From an uncultured Gammaproteobacteria bacterium (GTDB lineage Bacteria; Pseudomonadota; Gammaproteobacteria; Pseudomonadales; Pseudohongiellaceae): a stretch of 64,000 nt of DNA. Positions 45,443-52,338 of the stretch are shown piece by piece; the stretch's first letter is position 1; each line of letters begins with the position of its first letter. The stretch is from positions 1-64,000 of the forward strand of contig CAJXRP010000008.1 of assembly GCA_913060495.1 (NCBI GenBank), written 5' to 3'. Under the pieces are notes generated by a model. That model was not told the origin of the DNA, made no database searches, and worked only from the letters and a program-made list of their open reading frames with translations. Both the position numbers and the translations under genes were made by a program.

Positions 45443-45658
45443 ATGCTGTCCAAACTAATTGATACCTCTGGCTGGACACACGAGCAGTGGTTGGCCGCTT
45501 GCATTCTCGTGTTTGCCATCGTGTCCGTCGCCGTCGTTTTACGACAGATGTTGAAGCTGTTTCGAATGACCAAAAAGCCTAGTTATCAACCCAATCTGCG
45601 TCCCCTCAGAAGACGACGAAGCCACGGCAAAGAAGAATCTGTAGATCAAGATGAATAA
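45443..45658 (+). CDS. Small single-pass membrane protein
   Basis: A 71-residue protein with one hydrophobic segment (WLAACILVFAIVSVAVVL) and a strongly basic tail (RRRRSHGKEES), which predicts an N-out, C-in orientation. No recognised family. Its stop overlaps the protease start by 8 bp, which favours a real, coupled gene. Confidence 0.55.
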   Translation: MLSKLIDTSGWTHEQWLAACILVFAIVSVAVVLRQMLKLFRMTKKPSYQPNLRPLRRRRSHGKEESVDQDE

Positions 45659-46481
45659 GCCCTCCATTCTCATTATTCGCCGACTCGTGTTTCTATCTCT
45701 GTGTTTTGGGGTAGTCTCGAATAGCTCCGCTATCATCATTCGTCATGATGCTGGCCCTGCGCGTTATGAGGTGAGGGAGAGTAGTTATCCCTCAGTTTTT
45801 TTCCTAGAGCGGCAGGGCAATCGGAAAGTCTGCGCTGCAACTGTCATTCATCAACAATGGGCACTCACCGCGGCACATTGTGTAGAGCAAACTCTGCTTG
45901 GTAATACGCTGAGCAATGGTCGCGATTTCGCTGTCCTTGTCGGTGGTCAGGATCGGGAGATAGATGCTGTCATCATTCATCCCGATTTTGATTTAGAAGC
46001 TGCGGGTGATGTAGACCTCGCTCTGCTGCGATTCAAACAGGCTTCGGCGACACCGCGGGCAATGCCAATACATTTGCAGGAACTGCAATCTGACGCGATC
46101 GTTACTCTACTCGGCTGGGGTTACTTTGGTTTGGGAACAACCGGCAGGCAATACAATGATGGCAGTCTTCGCCTTGCTATGAATCGGATCACAGACGTTG
46201 GTCGCCGATTCAAGATACGCTTCGATGATCCGCGGGATTCTGCTAGCCAAGCCTTGCCCCTAGAAGGAATGCCGAGCCTGGGTGATAGCGGTGGCCCTGC
46301 GCTGCTGGAAAGTAACAACGGCGTTTTTCTAGTCGGCATCACAGTCGGCGAGCTTGAGGCTGACGGTTTTTCGGAGGAAACTCAGGGAAAATACGGGGCT
46401 GTTGCGGTATACGAAAGCGTGAACATGCAGTTAGACTGGATCGAAACAGTCATCGGTAGTTCGGTGCCATTTGATAGTTAA
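45651..46481 (+). CDS. Secreted trypsin-like serine protease (S1)
   Basis: A 276-residue chymotrypsin-fold protease with a signal peptide (LVFLSLCFGVVSNSSA, cleaved before IIIRHD). The triad is complete: His in LTAAHCVEQ, Asp in GDVDLALLRF and Ser in GDSGGPAL. CAATVIHQQWALTAAHC is the usual barrel strand. No pro-peptide of typical form or C-terminal anchor is obvious. Its start overlaps the small membrane protein by 8 bp. Confidence 0.92.
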   Translation: MNKPSILIIRRLVFLSLCFGVVSNSSAIIIRHDAGPARYEVRESSYPSVFFLERQGNRKVCAATVIHQQWALTAAHCVEQTLLGNTLSNGRDFAVLVGGQDREIDAVIIHPDFDLEAAGDVDLALLRFKQASATPRAMPIHLQELQSDAIVTLLGWGYFGLGTTGRQYNDGSLRLAMNRITDVGRRFKIRFDDPRDSASQALPLEGMPSLGDSGGPALLESNNGVFLVGITVGELEADGFSEETQGKYGAVAVYESVNMQLDWIETVIGSSVPFDS

Positions 46482-46520
46482 TCAGCTGTGGCTCGAATAG
46501 CCATTATATGAGAGGCAACA

Positions 46521-47258
46521 ATGATCAAGAAAATTCTAATCTCCGTGGTTTTCCTCCTACTGCTTGTGGGAGGCGGGCTCTATTTCTATCTTGATTCCAT
46601 CGTGAAGAGCGGGATAGAGGTAGTAGGCTCAAACGTATTAGGCACGGCAGTGACTGTGGATAGTGTTTCTATTTCGCCGTTAAGCGGTGAGGGACGCATC
46701 TCTGGCTTGCGCGTTGCGAACCCCGAGGGCTTCGATTCTCAATATGCTTTTGAGTTGGAATCGGTCTTAGTAAACATCAATGTGAATTCAATACTCACGG
46801 ATGCTGCGGAGGTCGAGTCGATAGTTATCATGCAGCCGATAATCACTTACGAGACTAAAATAACCAGTGACAATATACGTACGCTTTTGGATAACATGTC
46901 TGAAGGAGAAGCTGCATCAAGCGATCCTGGGTCGGCTGATGAGTCGGGTCAACAGCTCATCATTCGCGAGTTTCGTATGATGGATTCGCAGCTGAATTTC
47001 GTGTCTTCACTAGTAAGTGCGCCAGTGACGCTAGCAGACATCGAGATTCAAAATATTGGAGCGGAAGGAGGTTCGTCCAGTGCGGCAAATGCCGTTCGAG
47101 TAGTCCTGCAGGAGCTGGTTGCCACAATTTTAAGCTCCGACCTTCCCGGTGTAGATGACATAAGAGAGTCCGTCGAGGGGCGCATACAGGATGGTGCGCA
47201 GCGCGTCGAAGAGGCTGTTGAAGATTTAGGTGGTAGGCTTCGCGGTCTTCTGAACTAG
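46521..47258 (+). CDS. AsmA-like membrane-anchored periplasmic protein
   Basis: A 245-residue protein with one N-terminal helix (ILISVVFLLLLVGGGLYFYL) and then SGIEVVGSNVLGTAVTVDSVSISPLSGEGRISGLRVANPEGF, the repeated beta pattern of AsmA/DUF748 N-termini. It is much shorter than full AsmA proteins, which often exceed 600 residues; the C-terminus is an amphipathic helix (RIQDGAQRVEEAVEDLGGRLRG). AsmA-like proteins are linked to phospholipid transport to the outer membrane; whether this short form does that is unknown. Confidence 0.75.
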   Translation: MIKKILISVVFLLLLVGGGLYFYLDSIVKSGIEVVGSNVLGTAVTVDSVSISPLSGEGRISGLRVANPEGFDSQYAFELESVLVNINVNSILTDAAEVESIVIMQPIITYETKITSDNIRTLLDNMSEGEAASSDPGSADESGQQLIIREFRMMDSQLNFVSSLVSAPVTLADIEIQNIGAEGGSSSAANAVRVVLQELVATILSSDLPGVDDIRESVEGRIQDGAQRVEEAVEDLGGRLRGLLN

Positions 47259-47289
47259 GCTTTAGCTCAGTTACGGCGCCGAAGGAAGG

Positions 47290-48120
47290 TTATTCGACGT
47301 CCGTAGCTGCGCAGTTATTATTAATTCCCGGCAGCAATCGATCTGTTCGACCGCTAATTCTATATGCAACGAGTCCGACCCACTCCCTGATTGCTGTTCC
47401 TAGCACGGAAAGATTCTCTCCAAACGAGAAGTTTACCCGCAACAAGTTTCCTTTCTGTGAGTAATGATCTACAGGATAGGGCTGCACACTCCACTGCTCC
47501 TGGCAGAACACGCCTACCGATCGCGGCATATGAAATGCTGAGGTGACTAATAGCCAATTCTCGCCATTTTCAGGTGTAACTAGCTGCTTGCTGTTTCTGG
47601 CATTTTCGGAGGTATTGCGAGACTCGCTTTCAAAGATAATAGCTCGTTCTGCTAGGCCCAGTTGATCGAATAAAATTTGCGCCATCTCAGCCTCTTTGAA
47701 TTCCTGTTCGGTGACAGCACCACTGCCGCCGGTGAACACAAGCTGAGCATTGGGATAGAGTCGTGCAAGATAGAGGAAATTCGTGAGTCGGTCTGCTGAA
47801 CCGCGAACTTCTGGTTGCTGCCAGATATTCGACATTCGTGGCGAGATGGCACCGCCTAGAACGACTATGCCATCCACCTCGCTTGGTAGTGCGGCATTGG
47901 TGGTGAATCGGTTCTCCAAAGGCGCGATCAACCACTCTCCCACTGGAAAGAAGCCGATAAGTACTAGCAGCAGAGCGCAGCTCGCGAGTAAGGAGCGAGA
48001 GATTCTCTGCCATTTCAGGAGGGCGGCGATCCAGGCGGACACCCCGAGAATGACGATTAGGCTGTCCGGTGAAATCAACGCCCAAATAATTTTGGAGGCC
48101 AGAAAGAAAGCTGTGTCCAT
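47290..48120 (-). CDS. YdcF/ElyC-like DUF218 membrane protein
   Basis: ATG 48120 with AGGG upstream is preferred to TTG 48135. Two N-terminal helices (LIVILGVSAWIAALL and LLASCALLLVLIGFF) lead to a periplasmic DUF218 domain: VDGIVVLGGAIS, RLTNFLYLARLYPNAQLVFTGGSG, AIIFESESRNTSENARNSKQL and WLLVTSAFHMPRSVGVF. E. coli ElyC and SanA of this family affect envelope integrity. 277 residues, complete. Confidence 0.9.
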   Translation of the reverse strand: MDTAFFLASKIIWALISPDSLIVILGVSAWIAALLKWQRISRSLLASCALLLVLIGFFPVGEWLIAPLENRFTTNAALPSEVDGIVVLGGAISPRMSNIWQQPEVRGSADRLTNFLYLARLYPNAQLVFTGGSGAVTEQEFKEAEMAQILFDQLGLAERAIIFESESRNTSENARNSKQLVTPENGENWLLVTSAFHMPRSVGVFCQEQWSVQPYPVDHYSQKGNLLRVNFSFGENLSVLGTAIREWVGLVAYRISGRTDRLLPGINNNCAATDVE

Positions 48121-48271
48121 GAAGGCCCTGGTCAATCGCTTAGTGATGATTAGGGCTTAGAATGCTAACCCAAAAAAGGCGGAAGCACATGGCTATTTTA
48201 GGTCTTAGCTTGTGGCAGCGAATTTGCTACTATCCGCACACTGAATCAAATATAACCATTAGGAGTTAGCA

Positions 48272-48751
48272 ATGACGATCCAAGTCGGAGACAAGGTGCC
48301 ATCGGTAAGTTTTAAGCATATGACTGCAGAAGGACCGGCAGAGATAAGCAGTGAAGAAGTATTCGCAGGTAAGAAGGTTGTGTTCTTCGCCGTTCCTGGC
48401 GCTTTCACTCCGGGTTGTTCAATGACCCACCTCCCTGGCTTCGTAGTGAATGCCGATGCCCTTAAGGCAAAAGGTGCAGATACTATCGCCTGTATGGCGG
48501 TGAACGATGCCTTCGTAATGGGTGCATGGGGCGAGAATCAAAATGCCGAAGAGATACTGATGCTTGCGGATGGTAATGGCGATTTTACCAGCGCTATTGG
48601 CCTTGAACTCGATGCCAGCGGTTTTGGTATGGGCAAGCGTGCTCAGCGCTTCGGTATGATCGTTGAAGACGGCACAGTTACTTATTTAGGTGTTGAGGCT
48701 CCTGGCGAGATTAAGGCGAGCTCAGCGGAAACAATGCTCGAGCAGCTCTAG
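48272..48751 (+). CDS. Peroxiredoxin, Prx5/type II class
   Basis: A 159-residue atypical peroxiredoxin. FFAVPGAFTPGCSMTHLPGFV contains the peroxidatic cysteine with the Prx5 extension; CMAVNDAFVMGAWGENQNAEEI and DASGFGMGKRAQRFGMIVEDGTV are the remaining class signatures. Reductant is probably glutathione/glutaredoxin or thioredoxin. It follows GGAG six bases upstream. Two hairpins lie downstream, the second a probable terminator. Confidence 0.94.
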   Translation: MTIQVGDKVPSVSFKHMTAEGPAEISSEEVFAGKKVVFFAVPGAFTPGCSMTHLPGFVVNADALKAKGADTIACMAVNDAFVMGAWGENQNAEEILMLADGNGDFTSAIGLELDASGFGMGKRAQRFGMIVEDGTVTYLGVEAPGEIKASSAETMLEQL

Positions 48752-48774
48752 GGTACTGCGACTCTTTTTATTCG

Positions 48775-48826
48775 GGTATTTGTGGCGGGTCTTGCAGTAT
48801 TGACTGTGTTGCTGGCCGCAAATACC
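48775..48826 (+). other. Long-loop hairpin after the peroxiredoxin gene
   Basis: GGTATTTGTGGC (48775-48786) pairs with GCCGCAAATACC (48815-48826) over 12 positions with one G-U pair, leaving a 28-base loop. It ends three bases before the terminator hairpin. It could protect the 3' end of the upstream mRNA or be part of a small RNA. Confidence 0.45.
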
Positions 48827-48829
48827 TGA

Positions 48830-48858
48830 TTGGGTGCATATCTGAGCATCCAATTTTT
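48830..48858 (+). terminator. Rho-independent terminator after the peroxiredoxin gene
   Basis: TTGGGTGC pairs with GCATCCAA (one G-U) around an 8-base loop, followed directly by TTTTT (48854-48858). It is about 80 bases past the stop at 48751 and 104 bases before the DASS transporter start. Confidence 0.65.
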
Positions 48859-48961
48859 CGGTTTTACCTAGAAAACATTTCGATTACAAAACTTAATGAA
48901 AGTACTGCAGCAAGAACGGACTGAATTAACGGAAGACTAACAACACCTATAAGGACGCCTC

Positions 48962-50647
48962 ATGACAGCTGCCATTCAACAAGTCGAAAGCACGCCTATG
49001 CGAAGTAAAATAGGTTTGTGGCTAGGGCCGTTGGCGTTCGTTCTAATGTTATTGTTCGTCGATCTTGATCCCAGTAATCCGCTGGTGACGCGCATGGCTG
49101 CAGTTATATTGCTAATGGCAATATGGTGGATTACTGAGGCAATACCACTCTCCGCAACGGCACTCCTACCCATCGTTCTATTTCCGCTTATGGGTATCAT
49201 GCGCGGGCGCCTTGTTCCGGCAGCAAATCAGATCGATTTCGAGGCGACTAGTCTGCGCAATGGCCTCAGCCCCTCGGATCTAGATATCGTTTTTCCAAAT
49301 GTGGCCGGCCAGTATATGGACTGGATTATTCTGCTGTTTCTTGGTGGCTTTATTATTGCTACGGCTGTAGAAAAGTGGAACTTGCACAAGCGTATTGCCT
49401 TGAATATCTTGCGCGTCATCGGTGGTCAGCCACATCGGCTCGTTTTAGGTTTTATGATTGCCACTGGCTTTCTTTCGATGTGGCTATCGAACACCTCGAC
49501 AGCATTGATGATGATGCCGATGGGAATGTCGCTTATTCTTTTGTATGAGGAGCTGAACCGCGAAGCTGCAGCTAAGGGTGCCGTCATAGACGAGCGAGCT
49601 GAAAATTTTCCTCTCACACTATTGTTGGGTATTGCCTATTCCGCTTCCATCGGTGGGTTCGCGACATTGATCGGTACGCCCCCGAATGGCGTGCTGGTGA
49701 CGCAGATGCCACAACTTTTTCCTCTGGCGCCCGAAATCACTTTCGCATCTTGGATGGTATTTGCCTTGCCCATGAGTGCGACCTATATGCTGATAGCTTG
49801 GTTTGTTCTCACGCGCTTCATTTTCCCTCTGCCTGCTTCTACGCCTTTTAGTGGACGTGATTTTATCCGTGATGAAATGGAAAAACTCGGAGTCATGTCC
49901 CCCGAGGAAAAAAGAGTAACGTTCGTTTTTGTCAGCGCAGCTTTGTTGTGGATGACGAGGAAGGAGCGTTTGTTTGGCGCGGATGTGGATATCTTTGGGT
50001 GGAGTCACTACCTGGATTCGTTCCTCGCTTATCTAGGTTCCGATCCAGTTGGCTATATGATCGATGATGGAACCGTTTCTATCGCGATGGCATTGCTGCT
50101 GTTCATCATCCCTGCCAGCAAGCAGGTAGGCGGTCGTCTCATGGATTGGGAGGATGCGAAAAAGGTGCCATGGGGCATTTTGTTACTATTTGGTGGCGGC
50201 TTGGCGCTTGCGAAGGGTTTCACAACTTCGGGCCTCGGTGTTTATATCGCAGGACAATTGCAGTCACTGCTCGGCGAAGCCAGTCCTCTGGTTATTGTTA
50301 TGAGCACAGTAGGGTTCATAACCGGGCTCACAGAGGTTACGTCTAACACGGCAACAATTTCCCTCTCTCTACCTATCATGGCCAGCCTGTCCCAAGCTAT
50401 CGGGGTACATCCGTTGCTGCTGCTGATTCCCACAACTTTGGCTGCTTCTTGTGCATTTATGTTGCCCGTGTCCACGCCACCTAACGCTATTATCTACGGC
50501 TCCGGCAGGGTGCCAATAATGAAGATGGTAGTGGCAGGCATTTGGCTGGACATCCTTTCAGTACTTCTACTCACCGTCTTTGTCTACACGCTAGGCCATT
50601 TAACCTTTGATGTGTTGGGCCCTTTTCCTGACTGGGCGCTGCCATAG
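48962..50647 (+). CDS. DASS/SLC13 family sodium:dicarboxylate symporter
   Basis: A 561-residue inner-membrane carrier with about 11-12 helices. TEAIPLSATALLPIVLFPLMGIM and LWLSNTSTALMMMPMG carry the SNT motif that binds sodium and carboxylate, and LTEVTSNTATISLSLPI is the second SNT motif; PNAIIYGSGRVPIMKM is the SLC13 signature end. Expected substrates are succinate, fumarate, malate or sulfate-like anions. There is a longer than usual loop around residues 285-365, containing EKRVTFVFVSAALLW. Translation begins after AAGGACG. Confidence 0.92.
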   Translation: MTAAIQQVESTPMRSKIGLWLGPLAFVLMLLFVDLDPSNPLVTRMAAVILLMAIWWITEAIPLSATALLPIVLFPLMGIMRGRLVPAANQIDFEATSLRNGLSPSDLDIVFPNVAGQYMDWIILLFLGGFIIATAVEKWNLHKRIALNILRVIGGQPHRLVLGFMIATGFLSMWLSNTSTALMMMPMGMSLILLYEELNREAAAKGAVIDERAENFPLTLLLGIAYSASIGGFATLIGTPPNGVLVTQMPQLFPLAPEITFASWMVFALPMSATYMLIAWFVLTRFIFPLPASTPFSGRDFIRDEMEKLGVMSPEEKRVTFVFVSAALLWMTRKERLFGADVDIFGWSHYLDSFLAYLGSDPVGYMIDDGTVSIAMALLLFIIPASKQVGGRLMDWEDAKKVPWGILLLFGGGLALAKGFTTSGLGVYIAGQLQSLLGEASPLVIVMSTVGFITGLTEVTSNTATISLSLPIMASLSQAIGVHPLLLLIPTTLAASCAFMLPVSTPPNAIIYGSGRVPIMKMVVAGIWLDILSVLLLTVFVYTLGHLTFDVLGPFPDWALP

Positions 50648-50694
50648 GCTATTGATAATTAATAATTAATTTGAAAAAAAGCAGGAAAAAAAGC

Positions 50695-50718
50695 GGGAAG
50701 TGGTGTTGGCAACTTCCC
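50695..50718 (+). terminator. Probable terminator after the DASS transporter
   Basis: GGGAAGT and ACTTCCC form a 7-bp stem with a 10-base loop, followed by CTTTG, so the T-tract is weak. It lies 48 bases after the stop at 50647. Confidence 0.5.
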
Positions 50719-50775
50719 CTTTGTGCTATGTTTTAATCTATCTGCAGAATCAAGTTAAGCATATTGCAGCGAATC

Positions 50776-50850
50776 GGGGGCAGGTCGCCGAGGAAGTACC
50801 GGGGGGAACCGCAGGGATGCGACCTAAAAGAGGCAAAACTATTGCTGCCC
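50776..50850 (+). ncRNA. Candidate structured RNA leader upstream of the GGEEF gene
   Basis: Nested complementarity occupies this 75-base stretch. AGGTCGC (50782-50788) pairs perfectly with GCGACCT (50819-50825). Inside it CGG/CCG closes a loop GGGGAA (50800-50811). Outside it GGGCAG (50778-50783) pairs with CTGCCC (50845-50850). The outer stem and first pairs of the inner stem share bases 50782-50783, so the two may be alternatives. It ends 32 bases before the diguanylate cyclase ATG. I compared it by eye with GEMM c-di-GMP, glutamine, SRP and RNase P consensus sequences and found no match. Confidence 0.4.
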
Positions 50851-50882
50851 GGGCGAGAATAACAATAAGTATTTGAACCTCT

Positions 50883-51536
50883 ATGAACTATAAGCAGACT
50901 GAAGACAGAGTAGCCGCAGATTCCTGTCCCGCCGGCGATGACAAGTGCACGAATCTTTCAGAGGTTAAGCGCCTCCAGGAAGAGATTAAGCAATTGGCGG
51001 CGCTGGTGCGTACGGATGAACTAACCCGCCTTTTTAACTTCCGTTATTTCAATCAGGCACTTAGTCTGGAGATGGAGCGTACTCGTCGTTCTGGTCAGCC
51101 AACCTGTCTCATAATGTTGGACTTGGATCATTTTAAGGAAGTCAACGATGCCTACGGCCATGAGGCTGGCAACGCTGTGCTTCGTCATATATCCAGTCTG
51201 GTTAAGAAAACCGTTCGAAGGCTGGATATTCCTTGTCGTTATGGTGGGGAGGAATTCACAATTATTCTTCCAGATACGACTCTTCGACAGGGCGTTCGCT
51301 TCGCAAATCGCCTTCGCTTGATTATCGAAAATTCACCGGCTAAAACCAGTGATGCTTTGTTGGGAATCGAGGCTAGTTTTGGCGTCGATGTCTACACGAA
51401 GGGTGATGAATTGATAGAAAAAGAATTCGTAGAGAAGGTTGATTCTTTTCTCTACCTAGCCAAGCAAGAAGGTCGCAACAGAGTCTGCCACTCATCTTTT
51501 ACTGACGAAGATAGCGCTCGTTCAGATTCGAAGTAG
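50883..51536 (+). CDS. Stand-alone diguanylate cyclase (GGEEF)
   Basis: A 217-residue cytoplasmic GGDEF protein making c-di-GMP. The first 40 residues include a short coiled-coil segment (LSEVKRLQEEIKQLAALV) that could dimerise it. The metal site is LDLDHFKEVNDAYGHEAGN, the active loop is RYGGEEF (GGEEF at 121-125), and an intact inhibitory I-site RRLD ends six residues before it (R112, D115), so product inhibition is expected. No sensor domain is present, so control may come from expression; see the structured leader upstream. No strong ribosome site precedes ATG 50883. Confidence 0.93.
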   Translation: MNYKQTEDRVAADSCPAGDDKCTNLSEVKRLQEEIKQLAALVRTDELTRLFNFRYFNQALSLEMERTRRSGQPTCLIMLDLDHFKEVNDAYGHEAGNAVLRHISSLVKKTVRRLDIPCRYGGEEFTIILPDTTLRQGVRFANRLRLIIENSPAKTSDALLGIEASFGVDVYTKGDELIEKEFVEKVDSFLYLAKQEGRNRVCHSSFTDEDSARSDSK

Positions 51537-51601
51537 CTCAATCCAGGAAGTGCTAGTCCCGCTGCTAGCTAATAAGTTCTTAGCCTATAAGCCGTATTAA
51601 T

Positions 51602-52252
51602 TTATTTTTTCTCTTCTTCGATCATCTGTGCAAGATGATAGAGAATTGCCGCCGTAGCTCCCCAAATCCTAAACCGCTCAAACTGCAGCTCGAGAACTTT
51701 TCTCGACTGGTTGTCATAGGTCATGGATGTGGAATTGTAGGAGCCTGGGTTCATGAGTAGGGAAAGAGGTGCATGGAAAATTTCTGCGACCTCGATAGGG
51801 CAGGGCACAAATTCTAAACCCGGCTCAATAAGCCCGACGATTGGAGTAATTTGAAAGCCGGAAGGGAGCGCCATGTCGCCCAAGCGACCTATGACCTCAA
51901 CGTTACTTTGGGCGAGGCCTATTTCTTCTTCGCTCTCTCTCAGTGCAGTAGCAACCACATCCGAATCTGCCGAATCTTCTGAGCCTCCAGGTAGACTGAT
52001 CTGCCCCGGATGACTCTTCAGGTTCGCTGAGCGCACGGTGAGCACTATCTCGCTGGCCCTGCCTGGTTTGTGTCGAGTGATAGGGATTAGCACTGAGGCT
52101 TTACGCAAGGCGGTAGGGCGCTGATCCATCATCTTGTTAACTGAGTTATCAGGATGGAAAATAGGATCTGGGCTGTCGTTCTTGTTCCGAGAGAAATAGG
52201 CAAGCAGGTCATCGAATGCCTGCTCTGAATTACTGTCTTCTCGGTTACCCAT
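51602..52252 (-). CDS. Nudix hydrolase, CoA pyrophosphatase (NudL/YeaB)-like
   Basis: A 216-residue Nudix enzyme. The box GGSEDSADSDVVATALRESEEEIGL matches Gx5Ex7REuxEExGu. ANLKSHPGQISLPGG before the box and VEVIGRLGDMALPSGFQITPIVG after it are the pattern of CoA/NADH pyrophosphatases of the NudL type. It would trim CoA or acyl-CoA to phosphopantetheine and 3',5'-ADP. Divergence from neighbours suggests an independent unit. Confidence 0.9.
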   Translation of the reverse strand: MGNREDSNSEQAFDDLLAYFSRNKNDSPDPIFHPDNSVNKMMDQRPTALRKASVLIPITRHKPGRASEIVLTVRSANLKSHPGQISLPGGSEDSADSDVVATALRESEEEIGLAQSNVEVIGRLGDMALPSGFQITPIVGLIEPGLEFVPCPIEVAEIFHAPLSLLMNPGSYNSTSMTYDNQSRKVLELQFERFRIWGATAAILYHLAQMIEEEKK

Positions 52253-52293
52253 TGTGTCGTCCCTACCCTTACTAAAATGCTATCGGCGGAAAT

Positions 52294-52322
52294 AAAAATG
52301 CCGACATAGTGTCGGCATTTTT
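52294..52322. terminator. Bidirectional-type terminator after the TonB receptor
   Basis: TGCCGACA and TGTCGGCA form an 8-bp stem with loop TAG, flanked by AAAAA on the left and TTTTT on the right. On the minus strand it follows the receptor stop (52339) by about 17 bases and runs into a T-tract. Confidence 0.85.
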
Positions 52323-52338
52323 ATAGACGTTGCGGAAA

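Noticed and set aside
50776..50850. GEMM-type c-di-GMP riboswitch upstream of the GGEEF gene
   Set aside because: None of the conserved GEMM-I or GEMM-II segments occurs, so the known class was rejected although a structured RNA is still suspected.
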